64,000 nucleotides of DNA from Rugalucina vietnamica (Eukaryota > Mollusca > Bivalvia > Lucinida > Lucinidae). Position numbers and translations under genes: made by a program. This document shows positions 30,046-43,180 of this stretch, piece by piece. Below the pieces are notes generated by a model. The model had not been told where the DNA came from and did no database searches. It saw nothing but the letters and a program-made list of their open reading frames with translations. The first letter of the stretch is position 1, and every line of letters starts with the position of its first letter. The DNA lies in contig OZ024878.1 in assembly GCA_964017185.1 (NCBI GenBank), forward strand, positions 19,161,851 through 19,225,850. The letters are read 5' to 3'.

Positions 30046-30325
30046 CAATACAAAAACTTGCCCAAGCAATATATGGAGAATTTTTTCAGAACCAAAAATT
30101 GAAAATTTCATCAGAAAAAATTTTGTTATTATGAACATTTTTGCTCAAAACATTGATTGTGGGTACACGTTACAACCACCTCACCGAGGCGATTCTAACG
30201 AGTACCCACAATGTATTTTTTGGAGCAAAAATAAGAAAAATAGGTATACCCCTGTGTACCCCAATTTTACTATGTAAAAGTGGGGTTTAAAAGGGTAAAC
30301 ATTTCACAGACATGTTTTCTTGATG
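30046..30325. repeat. MITE family A
   Basis: Diverged left end (caaaaacttgcccaagcaat), centre cacctcaccgaggcgattc, right end gttttcttgatg. Confidence 0.82.
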
Positions 30326-30489
30326 CTGAGCAACCAACAGGGATGAAATCAATTTGCGACAATAGGAAATAAAATTTGTAGGAACAACTTTCCAGGGATC
30401 AAATTGAACCATGAAAAGTTGTTCCCTGGTAGGTATTTGCATTCTAAAGTCAATTATTGATTTCAACCGTGTCAGTTGCATGCAGACAC

Positions 30490-31147
30490 GTTTGTTGTCT
30501 CTGGCTAACTAGTGTGTTATACCTGTTGTATACGTACTTTTGCATAAAAATATTAACTACTTTAACATTTTGGGCAAGTTTTAATGTTTAGAGAAAATTT
30601 AGAGTAAACTATTATTTAGATAATTTTCTGATTGTGTTATGTTGTTTTGAATTGAAGTCAATTTTGTTACTGTTTTGCTTTATCAAATTTGTTTTTGGTT
30701 TCTTTTCTTAAAATTTTGATAGTTGTGTACATTTTAATATGAGATCAAAAGAAAATATTTCCCTTTTGAGTTTTAGAGTTTTTAGAAAGAAATTATCTTT
30801 AATAGCTGCTGTTTAGAACAATATGTTTACAGTTTTATTTTAGTTTATAGTTTTTAATGGCATTTTTTTATAATCATGTAATGATTTACATTATATCATT
30901 AATGTATAATGAATGTTTCATAGCTAATTTTTGTGAAAATTTTCATCCCACCCTGTCGGCGGACATACGTTTAAATATTTCCCCCTTAAAACTATTTGAC
31001 CTTAACTATTCTTTATTTAAGGTTTTAAAAAAGTGTTTCCTATCAAACTTTTCAATTTAAACGAACATCTTATCTGAGAAAAAACGTCTAATAATTATCA
31101 AAATTGTCAAAATCAATGCGGATTCCATGATTATATTCTATCATTAA
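30490..31147. other. AT-rich stretch without recognised feature
   Basis: Low-complexity AT-rich DNA with only short ORFs. It resembles 3' UTR composition and could be part of a long LRP5/6 3' UTR, but nothing proves it. Confidence 0.3.
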
Positions 31148-31201
31148 AGGCCTTGTCACATTTCAGCAAAAGTTCCTCGACACAGACTTGCATAAACATA
31201 T

Positions 31202-31435
31202 GAGCCGCCGCATGGGAAAATCAACAATCTGCAGAGGCGAAAACAAAGGCGCAGATCAGCTTCGCAGTAACTGCGAAGCTGATCAGCGCCTTTGTTTTCG
31301 CTGCACCGATAGTGCAATTCCTCTACTTTCTAAATCCAAAATTTCCAGCCTCTAACCATCCTCTGTGACTGTACAGCTTGGTTTGTGTCAGTCCTGTTCG
31401 GAACCCACATTGTTGGTTTTCCCACAAGGCGGCTC
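31202..31435. repeat. MITE family B nested in TIR element
   Basis: gagccgccgcatggg to caaggcggctc with intact hairpin cagcttcgcagtaactgcgaagctg. Confidence 0.88.
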
Positions 31436-31805
31436 ATATTAATCTGTTATATTTTGAGATTTTTGGACAAAATTGTTATCGTTCGTGTCCTGTTTGTCGA
31501 AAAGATTAAATTTGTAAAACATATTCTTGCATAGAAATCTATGCGCATAGCTGTTTGAAGCCGTTTTCGATTGGTCGAAAGCCGTGTTCAAACAGCAAAA
31601 CCCATGTTCAAATCATGAAATTCACGTGCCGTTTGAACATGCGTTTTGGCCGACGTCATTGGTCAATGCGACGTGACGTCATGTGTTTCGTAGAAACAAA
31701 ATGGCCGACGTTGAAGAAGCTCCGCGGTTTTCGGTCAGTTTTTACGTTGTTAATGTTATTTTCATGAGACATTAAGTGGATTAGAGTGAAAATGCAAGAA
31801 TAGCG

Positions 31806-31945
31806 ATCAACCATGGTTCGTTTCAGTGTTCAAACATTCGCTGGATCACTCGGAAGGCGTTTGAACACGTGGCCTGCGGCCTGGTGTTCAAACGCCTTCC
31901 TCGTGATCCATCGAATGTTTGAACACTGAAAACCATGGTTGATCC
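31806..31945. repeat. Foldback aaccatggtt...aaccatggtt
   Basis: Arms of about 60 bp (agtgttcaaacattcg, ggcgtttgaacac) around tggcctgcggcc. tgttcaaac words continue to the left to 31555, so it may be one end of a larger unit. Confidence 0.75.
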
Positions 31946-32049
31946 CTATATTCAAACCATTTCAACCATGAATTGCAAAAGAAGACAGATTTACACTTAA
32001 TGCAAGTCTATTTCGAAGGACTTTTGCAAATGTGTGACAAGGCCAGTGC

Positions 32050-32928
32050 ATTATCTCTTTTGAGATTCATGAGCAAGACGGAAATCTTATTCTAAGTTAA
32101 GTTCTGGATGATAACTATTTTTTCCCTTTCTTGGCTAGGCCACCAACCACCTGGAAAGCATTGATGTGATAAAGCTAAATTTTGATAGATGTTTTCATTC
32201 ATTTTATGTGCTCTTTATTTAGACTGATAGATATGTGCATGTAATGATATTTGGAATTCTTATGCAGCATTGCTGCTCCATAGAAAAGATTTTTCACCTC
32301 AAATTTTGCAGATAAAAACAATTATATCAGTACACGAATCTCTTGCACATTTGATGCAGTTCCATTTTTCAATGTCAGAAAAGTATTTTAACAAGGCAGC
32401 TGATGCAAAAGAAAACAAAGATAAAATGCAGAATAATTTAATTAAGGCATTATTCTTTGTTTTTTCTTCTTTGGTTGTTAATTTTTGAGTTTCTACAATT
32501 TATTCTGAAGTTTCTTGATTTTAAACAGATTTTGAAACAGATGTACTCATTTGATTGACTTGTATAATCCTGGTGTCATGTTAGTGGTACATATGCTGAA
32601 AAATGTTTTCTCGAGGACTGGAGCAACTTTTTTTCCCCGTCTCGGACAAAAATCTGCAAAATTTGAAGAGAAAGTCTTACATTTGGATATGCTGACTCAT
32701 GTATGACTTGTTGTTTGATGTGATTTTTATATTGCTGATATTTTATATATGTATATTTTGTACAGATTAATGAAGTGCTATTAATCTATATATTGTGATT
32801 AAGAATCGTCACACTAGTTATCCAGAGACAACTATCACAACTGAGAACAATAAACACAGTTGAAATCAACAAGCATGAATAGTTAGTAAATACATTCTGT
32901 GAACAACTTGCCACAAGTCACTCTTATC
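32050..32928. other. Unique AT-rich stretch without recognised gene
   Basis: No repeat family recognised and no convincing ORF; ends with AATAAA at 32849-32854. A distal LRP5/6 3' UTR end is possible but unproven. Confidence 0.3.
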
Positions 32929-32929
32929 C

Positions 32930-33220
32930 ATTATGAAAACGCCCATGCATTATACAGCAATTTTTAATGCTGTAAAATTTGAAAATTCTCAGCCGAAAAA
33001 TTTTGATCTGTTTCATAATTTTGGTCAAAACATAGATTGTGGGTACACGTTAGAACCACCTCACTGAGGCGGTTCTAACGAGTACCCACAATCTATGTTT
33101 TGGATCAAAAATAAGAAAAATAGGCCTACCCCTGCATACCCTAGATTTGCATACCCCAGTTTTACTGTACAAAAGTGGAGTTTAAGGGGGTGTTCATTTC
33201 ACGGATCTGTTTTCTTGATG
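32930..33220. repeat. MITE family A
   Basis: Centre gaaccacctcactgaggcggttc; a short internal duplication (gcataccc.agatttgcataccccag) is specific to this copy. Confidence 0.85.
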
Positions 33221-33453
33221 TAATAGCAAGTTGTACCGAGACAGGTATTTACATCCTACATTCATTCTTGTTTTGATTTTATCTGCCTTGGTTGGTTATT
33301 TTCAGTCGCGTTGAATGTTCTGGGATAACAGGTGTGATTATGCAACATCAGAAAGCCAGTGCTATTACATGTGCTTCAAGCTGGAACCATAGAATTGGTC
33401 CGATATGAGAAATACAGGCAGCATTATGATAAAGCATCTTCATCGAAATTCCG

Positions 33454-33703
33454 ACCAGGCCCTGAGGTTATAAAACTTTTTCATGCTCAACTTACCTGAG
33501 CATGAAATTTCAACTGCTCATTAATGATGAAATAGCCCCAAATCAATTGAATTTTCAGGTTTAGATCACCTAAGCCTGTAATTTATCCTGCTCATAAATG
33601 TTAAAATGCCAACAATTGTTGGCATTTTAACATTTATGAGCAGGATAAATTTTAGTCTCAGCTGAGCTGAGCATGAAAAATGTTTTATAACCTCGGAGCC
33701 AGG
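33454..33703. repeat. MITE family D
   Basis: ccaggccctgaggttataaaac / ttttataacctcggagccagg, meeting at gccaacaattgttggc. Confidence 0.85.
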
Positions 33704-33866
33704 AGCAACACATACAATACAGTTTCAGATTGAGTTTTTATAGGTACATGTATTAGAAGTAATAATTAAAAACAAGTGGCATTATTTTATCTGCGTGGTG
33801 CAAGCAGTTCAAGGGCAGCTAATCTGTGCCTTAAATCATACAAAACAAATAGTAAAGTCTTTAACT

Positions 33867-34080
33867 CAGACCTTGCCCTGAGGTTATAATACTTTTTTCA
33901 TGCTCAACTCAGCTGAGACTAAAATTTATCCTGCTCATAAACATTTATTAGCTGGATAAATAGCAGGATTTGGTGATCTCAACCTGAAATTTTAATTTAT
34001 TTTGGCTATTTTGTCATGTATGAGCAGTTATGCTCAGCTGAGTTGAGCATGAAAAAAGTTTAATAACCTGGGGACCTGGT
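33867..34080. repeat. MITE family D, diverged
   Basis: Same ends with changes (ccttgccctgaggttataat / ataacctggggacctgg); the centre has been shortened and rearranged. Confidence 0.72.
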
Positions 34081-34329
34081 CTGCTTGAAGCTGATGTAAT
34101 GACATTGCTTTAACTGGAGTGATGCTTTCATATTGGGATACTGTAATGATCTAAGAACACCCCCAAAATTTGCCATAATTACCCTCAAGTTAAACAAAAA
34201 TGTTTATCACTGACTGATGCTAGTTGGAATAGTTATAACTGATATACACCTGGGCCCAGTTTTTTAAAATTAACAATTTCGTTAGTTAATGATTCGTTAA
34301 AATATCAAATGACAATATTACAAATACAC

Positions 34330-34480
34330 AGTTATTTTTTGTTGAAGAAATGTGAGAATCCTTTGCCATGCAAAGGATTCTCACATTTTATCAACAAAAA
34401 ATACAGTAATTTTTTGTTGAAAAAAATGTGAGCAAAGGATTCTCACATTTTATCAACAAAAAATAGCAGTATATTTGCTT
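34330..34480. repeat. Double hairpin with ttttttgttga arms
   Basis: ttttttgttgaagaaatgtg, agaatcctttg / caaaggattctcacatttta, tcaacaaaaaa occurs twice in a row, the second with a shorter loop. Confidence 0.75.
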
Positions 34481-35102
34481 ACAAAGTCGCATGTACTTAG
34501 CAAGTTTAAGTCTTAACGATGACATTATGATTAAACTAACAAAGTTTTGAACAACTGGCCCCTAATGTTATCTTTGTTGGACTTGGGCAAACAGAATAAT
34601 CCAAGATGTGACGTCACAGAATGTGGCATCCCATCTAGGACTATTCCATTTACTTAAAGAAATTTCATCAAAAAATGATGAAATCAAAATTCCTACTATT
34701 ACATACCAGATCTAGATGTACAGTGCTCTCTGTACTATGAAATTGGGGTTTCCAAGACTTGAAAAATACATAAGTCATAGCCACTGTGTGAGCTAATAGT
34801 TGCATCATTTGCTGTGTTTGAATAGACATTACTGGTATGTCCCAATATGGGATTATAAAACAATGAAATACATGTATTGATCAAACTAGTTACTATACAA
34901 AAAACTGTCAAAAAAGAATAATAAACAAAACTATGCACCTTCACTGGTGCATATAAAATGATTATTGGTTTATTTCGTCTTCTTCATTGTGACCCCTACC
35001 TTGATAAAAGATTTAAAAAAATGTTTAGTGCAAGATCCTGATACCCCAGCACTTGTTTTTCACGAAGATTTGTCATGAAAATATATCTACTGCCAATTTT
35101 CC

Positions 35103-35339
35103 CATCAGGAAAACATGTCCATGCAATGAATACCCCCTTATACCCCACTTATATATAGAAAATCTGGGGTTTGCAGGGGTATATTTTTGATCCAAAACAC
35201 AGATTGTGGGTACTCGTTAGAACCATCTCGCACAATCTATTTTTTTAGCAAAAATAAGAAAAAAAAATTTTTTTTGAGCAAAAACAAGAAATAAAAAAAT
35301 ATTTTTTAGTAAAAATTGCATGGGAGTGTTTTCGTAATG
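35103..35339. repeat. MITE family A, truncated centre
   Basis: Both ends are present; the central palindrome is reduced to gttagaaccatctcgcacaat. Confidence 0.8.
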
Positions 35340-35634
35340 ATATGGTGATCCTGATACCCCAGCACTTGTCAGTTTTCCTTTACTGCTGGTTTTAGAAGAC
35401 CATTTGTCAGTTGGTGGTGAAAGAAATGTGCACTAAATACTGGTATCTTGACCAGGATCAATGTCGGCATGATAACTGATGGTCCCAACATGTAGCCCAT
35501 GAATATAAAGCAAGTAAAAAAGGGACACTTGAATCTTCGGTTTGTGCAATGTAATAGTGGTATAGGTCTGGAGACTGGCTAAATTTGATGTAGTTATCAT
35601 CACTGATCATATAATAAAATTATGAACTGCTGCA

Positions 35635-35850
35635 ACAGAAAACCAACCGCCTGTATATGCGAAAACAAAGGCGCAGATCAGCTGTGCAGTGACTGCACAG
35701 CTGATCAGCGCCTTTTTTTTTTCGCTACACATACTGTACAATTCCTATTCTTCTTAAATCCAAAATCTCAAGCTTCTAGCAATCCTCAGTGCTTGTACAG
35801 CTCAGTTTGTGTGGCCTAATTTGTTGGGTTTTCTCACGCAAAGTCTCGTA
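35635..35850. repeat. MITE family B
   Basis: Hairpin cagctgtgcagtgactgcacagctg; ends eroded. Confidence 0.8.
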
Positions 35851-35878
35851 TTACAGCAATGAGAGGTTTGAACCATAT

Positions 35879-36086
35879 GAGCCGCCTCGTGGGAAAACCA
35901 ACAATGTGGTTTCCGAACAGGTTCGACACAAACCGGCCTGTACAAGCACAGAAAAGAGCTAGAAGCTTGGAATTTAGGATTTAAATAGAAGAGGAATTGT
36001 ACTATCCGAGTAGCGAAAACAAAGGCGCTGATCTGCGTCTTTGTTTTCGCCTATGCAGATCGTTGGTTTTCCCATGAGGTGGCTCG
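35879..36086. repeat. MITE family B, hairpin lost
   Basis: gagccgcctcgtggg to catgaggtggctc. Here ggcgctgatctgcgtc shows that the whole hairpin was deleted. Confidence 0.85.
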
Positions 36087-36099
36087 TATATGGATAAGA

Positions 36100-37357
36100 T
36101 GTGTGCTTTAGATCTGAGTTAGTTTTACATCATTTTGGGATACTCTTGCATGAACCAAAACTTTTAAAGATGATCCAAACATATAGCTGACTGTATAATA
36201 TAGCTGCAAATATACGCAGCATAAATTAAATGTGTCATGTGTGAAGCTTTGTAAAACAACAACAACAAAAAACTTATTTGTTAAGAAAGCTCATTACAGA
36301 GGTGACATGCTCTCCAGAACGATTACTCTATCTGTTATATGTATTTGTAAACTTTTCATTAAACCTGAATAGTCTGTAACACGTATTCGCTTCTAGTCAG
36401 CATTTTGTCCAGTTACACAGTTTAAGCGCTTTGTATTCCTTTGATGGTTGACGGGATGTTGTTTAGCAATTGCATACTGGAGATAAAACTTATGAGCTTA
36501 ACAGATTACTTTTATTATTTTGAACGACCACGACCGTAAAAATGGAGTTTTACAGTGAAAGAAGACAAATTATTGTCAAGATGCCTGAATGGTGTATTGT
36601 GTAGTTCTTAATCTTTAAATTGGTTAGGGTGGCCAAACTTATTCTTCCTACTTTTCCACAATTCAAATCAATTGCAAATTGCTCTGATCAACCCTGAAGA
36701 GAACCAACAATAGTTGGCCAAATCTGCTGATTTCAATTGTGTACCAATCTAAATCAATCACCATTGAAGATTGTTAGTAAGATTGTTTTTATGTTGGATA
36801 GATGATTGGGCAATCATCATAGCTTTGCAAAGAAGTTAAATTGTCTATCAACGAATTCGAATAGAATGTTTGTACATTTCTAACAACATTAGAAAGACCT
36901 CAGGTGTTAAACTGGTCAAACTTAGACTTCCCCGGCTGTAAAGGATGAAAACATGTTGTAACTTCACACTGATATCTCGAATAATGCGAGGGACATCGTT
37001 TTAGCAGTTTTAGGCTGAACAGGGACCCGAAATTCGTGTTGACCAGGTGTTCGTCCCGATGATGTAAAGGCGTTGTTTTCTTTGTGAAAAATGTTTTACA
37101 GAACGTTTATTGGACAACCCTCTATAGACATACTGTACATACTCGAGACAAGCAACACAATTGCGTTAGTACATGCAAGAGAGAAACCAAACCGCTAAGT
37201 TCGTTACACAACATGCATTTATCATGATTTGACCTCTTGATCATGACCAAAACTTTATCACCTGTGTATCAATCACCTCATACATATTTGTCATGTATTG
37301 CCAAATGTAACATTTCCTCGTGATAAAGAGAATAACGGCGATTTCAAACGTTGTCGC
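36100..37357. other. Unique stretch, no gene recognised
   Basis: Apparently single-copy DNA without convincing ORFs on either strand. The missing first exon of the tetraspanin could lie here or elsewhere in 26-53 kb, but I could not find it. Confidence 0.3.
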
Positions 37358-37490
37358 CATGGGCGGATCCAGAGGGGATATTGCCTTTGCCATGTTGAAA
37401 TTTTCCGCCAGACCCCTTCTGGGAATTTGACCCCCCCCCCCAAGCCCCCCCCCCCCCCCCCTCCGAGAAAATTTTCTGGATCCGCGCATG
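37358..37490. repeat. Short TIR repeat with C-rich run
   Basis: catgggcggatccaga / tctggatccgcgcatg ends; interior agaccccttctgggaatt followed by a C-rich tract (37431-37461) and gagaaaattttctgg. Similar repeats are common in marine invertebrates. Confidence 0.7.
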
Positions 37491-37562
37491 TGCCATGATA
37501 TCATCTGAATACTTCTTGTTTTAAGACTTTGGGACAAGGTACCACAGGCTAACTAAAGCATG

Positions 37563-37594
<32 letters not shown>

Positions 37595-37652
37595 AGACTT
37601 CTTTACAACAATAATTCACTGGCAGTGAATTATTGTTGTAAAGAAGTCTTGA
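37563..37652. repeat. A-run followed by perfect 61-nt hairpin
   Basis: About 29 A, then an inverted repeat with two exactly matching 30-nt arms (37592-37621 and 37623-37652; tcaagacttctttacaac at the outside) and a one-base loop. Confidence 0.9.
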
Positions 37653-38534
37653 GTCTGCGTTTACAGTATGCGTTTTGATTTTATTTTGTTTCTTTTTGTT
37701 GCTTTTATCAAGTGTGTAGATATGAGGGGCGTATCAGTAGGACAATAAATGAGACGCATGGTAACAAAACCAATCGTTTTAGTTTTCGACCACTTGAGAC
37801 TGACGATTTTGCTCTGCTGTAAAAGGAAGCAAAAGCATATAGAGGAGAGATACATTATCTAAGCAACACGCAACAAATTTCCAAATCAAGTTCTGTGCAG
37901 CCGGGCTATTTGCGCTTTGTTCGAAAATGCATTAAAGCGAACTTTGCCAAAACGGGACTCGAGGCTGATATCATAAAATTGATAATTGACGTGTTTTAGA
38001 TAAAAGTTCGTGTAACTTCCTTTCACAGAAATATATAGAGAAAAGGTGAAACAAAAATACTGGTATTGTGAATTATTTTACGTCGTATTTACTACTTCTT
38101 GTGGTAAGATTTTTTTTCTTTGAGTTTTCCTCCTTTTTACACAAACGTAATTTGTCATATGATGCACTCCCGAACTTGACGACATTCTTTTTATTTTGTT
38201 TGACGAGCAGTAGTTGCTGAGAAAATGAATAAATGCATTTACTGTCAAAAGTTGACGTAATTGTTCAATACCGTGCGCGACGTCTTCAGTTAATATGGTT
38301 ACGTCGGGGACGGGTGTAGCCTCCACTTTATGGTAGGCCTGCTCCCATCCAAAATTGGCATCACTGTACTTTAATGAAAACATCATCCAAAAAGGTTTAA
38401 ACTAATTAATACATCAGGGCAAGCTCAAACCTTCCGCTAGGCATTTAAGTGGTTGACCTGTTAACCAGTCAGTCTGAAAGCAGGTTTGGGCTCCCATCTC
38501 TCACAGCCCTGACAGATATGACCCCATAACGCAC

Positions 38535-38814
38535 CATTACGAAAACTTGTCCATGCAATATACAGAGATATTTTTCAGTATCAAAAATTGAAAATTTCAT
38601 TGGAAAAAAAAATGATATTTTTCTTATTTTTGCTCAAAACATAGATTGTGGGTACACGTTAGAACCGCCTCGCCGAGGCGGTTCTAACGAGTACCCACAA
38701 TCTATGTTTTGGAGCAAAAACAAGAAAAATATGTATACCCCTGTAAACCCCAGTTTTACTATATAAAAGTGGGGTTTAAGGGGGTATATATTGCACGGAC
38801 ATTTTTTCCTGATG
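38535..38814. repeat. MITE family A
   Basis: Full copy with perfect centre gaaccgcctcgccgaggcggttc. It borders the left edge of the segmental duplication. Confidence 0.88.
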
Positions 38815-39445
38815 CATGCAAAGACCGTCAGAGACGCATATCAACGTACAAACGTACAACGGACATGGGACAAACGGGTTTTTCGATGCTTAGAATTTTT
38901 TATCACCCATCAGACAAGCATATCCCATTGTGTGCTTGTCCGACATATTTCTGTCTCAGTATTAGTAGGCCTACATTTTAGCTTGACTCAAAATGCCTTG
39001 ATCATTTCTGTATTTTGCCAATAGAAATGTACATCTTTATGTGTACATCCATATAAGGAAGTGATAAGCTAGGTGTCAACATAAACATGTAGGTATTAAT
39101 TTCAGGAAGTTATAGTCCGCTGCTTTTATAAAAAATTCAAAATTAAATTTTGCTGAGATTTTATGCACAAAACAAACGCGGATTAGATTGTAAGGTAAGT
39201 GCATATTATACAAATTAGTTTTTTTTTTTCACTGGTTAATTTGCATATTGTTTTCATGGAAAAAACAAAATGGCTGCCTGAACAGCATTTGAAGCCTCAT
39301 GGCTATTGAGAGTCATACTGGTTTAAGTGATAGGTGAGAAAAAATAATCAATGATGGTGTTCAGGCCGAGAAAGGTAATCTCAGGCTCGTTTTCGTCTCA
39401 TCCTCGGCAGACTTCAATAATCTGAAAACTTGACTGAGATTATAA

Positions 39446-39601
39446 GAATCTTATATGGGGTTCTGTTCTAGATGGAAGTTTCCAACCCAAGGGATGACCG
39501 TGCTGAGCGGAACCGAGGCTCCGCCGAGGTTCCGCTCAGCACGGTCATCCCGAGGGTTGGAAACTTCCATCTAGAACAGAACACCATATTAGATTCTTTT
39601 T
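39446..39601. repeat. Hairpin element inside duplication copy 1
   Basis: aagaatcttatatgg.gttctgttc / gaacagaac.ccatattagattctt with arms of about 65 bp, almost exact (tggaagtttccaaccc, gtgctgagcggaacc), around gaggctccgccga. Not present at the matching place in copy 2. Confidence 0.82.
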
Positions 39602-40729
39602 CTTGCACAACAACCCCCAAAATCTGGTTTATTTCAAGGTTTTGCGTATTTTTTTTAGCCTGGGTGAGAACACCTGGGTGAGATGCAATTTTATCACCCA
39701 GGCAAAAAGTGTGGCAATTTCTGTCTGGTGTGCAAGAATTCCTCGTCTCGGCCTCAACCCCTTACTCTCTTGGTTATTCAAATGCATGAATTCATGAATG
39801 TGTCCGGTCCCTAACTGAAATAACTGAGACCATTTATATCTGGGCCACAATGTGAGAAAATATACCTTCGGACAATTTTTGAGTATTAGAAAAACAAAGT
39901 AACTTTGAATGTATGATGTTTCTAGAGTCCGTTAGTCTTTATTTGACCAGATTATTCCAGTTATTTTGTGACATATGACAATTTACTATATGAACCCTAC
40001 AGACGCCATTATCCTGAAAAATGTCGTCAACACTGAGTACTGCATTTCTGCGTGTTAGTAGAGCTTACAAAAATCGATGCATTTGTTTAAAACTGTTTAA
40101 GCACTGGTTATGACCTATTGTTAAGATAGACGCGTACCATCCTTACAGACAATCTGACGTAATTATTTTGTCTATTTTATGATGACGCAGTTACCATGGT
40201 TACCGTTTAACGATAGATATAGGAAAATTATGTGTATTATGGGCTCAAACAAGGGCAGATAACTCCAAATATTAAAAATAAATATACTTTTGTAACTCAA
40301 TCATTTGGTAGCCCAGTGTTCAAAGATTACAAATACAGTGTTATTTCTAAAACGTACATTACATCAGTTTTCCGCTTTTTGCTGCTTACTACTAGTAATG
40401 TCAGAATGTCCGAAGGTACATTTTGTGGCGTTGAGGTTCATCTATATATACATGTGTATGCATTTTAAGTATGAGCCAAGATCTGATAAAATGGGTCTTA
40501 TGGCCAAAAATTCAAAATTATGATATTAATAACACAGTTTCTCTGAGTGTTTCCTGAAAATTTGAAGAGATCATCTTTACAAATAGCAAAGATCTGAGCG
40601 TTTGAAGATGTATAGTTGATACAATCTCAACATGACGTCATGAAAAGTGTTGATGGCGCTACGTTAACATCTTTGAATATCAAAGCAGTTTTACATCAAT
40701 ATCAGAGCAGACAAAATATTTCAAATTTT

Positions 40730-40732
<3 letters not shown>

Positions 40733-40810
<78 letters not shown>
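40733..40810. repeat. (GT)n microsatellite and T-run
   Basis: About 22 GT repeats, then about 32 T. Copy 2 has only ggtgttttcatag here (near 51640), so this is an expansion in copy 1. Confidence 0.92.
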
Positions 40811-40813
<3 letters not shown>

Positions 40814-42288
40814 TTTAAAAGCATAGAATTCGAATGTACTAGTATGCCCGAAGACCACTTTTGTCAGATCCGCGCTCGTATGTTTGTAACCAGTCTGATA
40901 AAATCCGATCTCGCTTGCTACAGGTGTGCACGTAGATCCGAATGATCTTTGATCAGATTGGTTTGTAACTTGTGCGTTAATAAATTGAAATCTTCTGTAA
41001 CTTTTTGAACGTCCCATGTTTTGATATAAATAGACATTTACAAGGTAGATAACTCACTCAACAAATGATAACCAAAGACTGATTGCGACCTCAAGATTTT
41101 TTATGGTATGCCTGCTTCTAAAATGTATATGTTGATAAACATACACCATTATTAAGATAAAATAAAAAAACTAAGATAAAAATATTACTCGTTAGTGACG
41201 GAGAGATGAAATAAAAACAATATGCAAAGTATATAAAACACCATAGCAAGTTGAATTTGTATTTGAAGGGTATCATTACACATACCAGTACACATTAGAT
41301 ACCGTGCGGAAAAAAGCTTATATACTATGTAAAATAAATTTAGCAATTTTTGATGTTAGATATATTTTTGATCACCTCAGAGCAATTTTGGACATTTCTT
41401 TATTTCAAATGACTAGAACAGTGTTTTAGGCACATGATACGATGAATTTTAAAACACCATCATTTAAAGAGGCTTCTGGAACAACCAACAAATACAGAAA
41501 GGGTGTGGATGCAAAATTCTCAACCATTGAACACAATGCAAACAGCTGACTTTTGTTGAGTCCATTAGGCCCATCCTTTCCAACCCTATATTAATGAACG
41601 TTGTTGATTATGTGACAAGTGAGATTGGGCTTTTTCGGTACAAAATTTACCCGCCAAAAACGACGTCAACGCCCCGTCAATAGGTCGAAATTGCCTTAAT
41701 TTCGGATAACTTGGTTTCCATTGATTTTATCAAAACAAAACAAGACAAACAAAGCACAATCCAGCCAATACCGTGGTCAGTAACACTTGTAAGATTCAGC
41801 GCCATAACGCGTCATGCTAGTGAGATATTGCTGACGTTTAACTTTTTGTTTAAGCTCACGTTATAAAGACAAGATAGGGAATTTTGGCAAACTTTCTTTA
41901 TTTAAACATATCGGTATGCATCAGTCATTTAAAATCAGTGCTGATTTTCGGGAAATTCCAGTTAGAAATGTAACAGTAAGGCAATAACGTCGGAGCAAAC
42001 GAAAAAAACGTCGAACTCAAAAACTTACGATCTTAATTTCTCGGCAATAAATTTTTTTTTCCAATCGTTTTAAATGTTTTCCTTTGTTTTGATGACTAAA
42101 GAGTTGCTTACGCATGATTTTGGTTTCCCACGTTCAGAAGACCTGCAAGTATTAATCATGTGTCTAAAATTGTAACGTCACGTCAGTATCGACGTAAGAT
42201 TTGATTTTTTCGAAATGTTTCATTTGGAAGTTCTTGCGGAAAGGTTACCACTTACGTCCATATTCCAAAATATAACTTTTAATCATCA

Positions 42289-43180
42289 GTGGAGGAGAGA
42301 TGCCCAATTGAGTATCACTGACCTAGATAGCTTTGACAGGTAAATGTTACTATTAATAGCAATTTGATACTCAATTGGGCATCTTTTTGTCATTTTTACA
42401 GTACTCTCAAAAAATCGAAAAAATGTATCACAGTTTTTAACCGATTTCCGCCAACTTTGGAGAGCTTAAAGATGAATGAATTTCCAAACTTTTGACCGTT
42501 CAGATTTTTTTTTAATTGTCTAGAAAAAAAGTTATTAAGGTTTAAAATCAGGATTTTTTTCTGATTTTCTGTGATTCCTATTTGGGAGCTAGAAAAAAAA
42601 GTGATGCCCATTTAGGAAACGGTGATTCCTATTTAGGAACATATAATAAGATCTATGATTCCTGAATGGGATACAAATAGTTTGTTATGCTTCCTGTTGA
42701 AGAACTTTGTTTACCAGAGATTCACTGACTTATCTGCCATGTTATTTTCTGAATACCTTTCTTTATCTCATATCGATCATAGAGATGTTCCACATTCAAC
42801 CTGTTTTCATGTTAATGGCCAGAATATATTTTAAGTTCAGTTTCACAATCATTTATACAAGTGCGTTCAGTTATTGATATGCCCCTGCCATATTCAGAAA
42901 TAAATTGACAACTCTTCTTGCTTTTGAACAATCTTCACAGGGAAGAAATAGACATCTGGATGAATTTGTTTATATAATGTGTTAAGTGTGTGTATAAATA
43001 TTTACTTTGTATATACAACTTCCAGAGTTTGTGATGCTGTATGCCTTCTTTGATCACATAACATATGGAGCCAAATTTTAAACAAAAAATTCGCTGATAT
43101 TCGAGTTTCAAAGATACCACAAGGAACCATGGTTAATGGTTTGTAATTTTGTTTGTAAATTACGAAAGAATAGCCATTTT
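42289..43180. repeat. Left long inverted arm
   Basis: Inverse of 45610-46497. The first 370 bp carry related words: gatgcccaattgagtatca, gatactcaattgggcatc, gattcctatttgggag, gatgcccatttaggaaa, gattcctatttaggaac, gattcctgaatggga. The ORFs on both arms are shadows of each other. Confidence 0.82.

Larger units (their letters stand above)
31148..32043. mobile_element. TIR element (GGCCTTGTCACA ends) carrying nested repeats
   Basis: aaaggccttgtcaca..tttc.gcaaaagttcc at the left and gacttttgcaaatgtgtgac, aaggcc at the right are inverted ends of about 50 bp. Inside are a family B MITE (31202-31435) and a foldback (31806-31945). The same end occurs at 63180-63235 and at both sides of 63596-63811. 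Confidence 0.7.

Noticed and set aside
38078..38386. 102-codon frame on the - strand (MMFSLKYSDANFGWEQ...)
   Set aside because: It is in unique DNA and could be an exon, but no family is recognised, no splice context is convincing and such a length is expected by chance in 64 kb.
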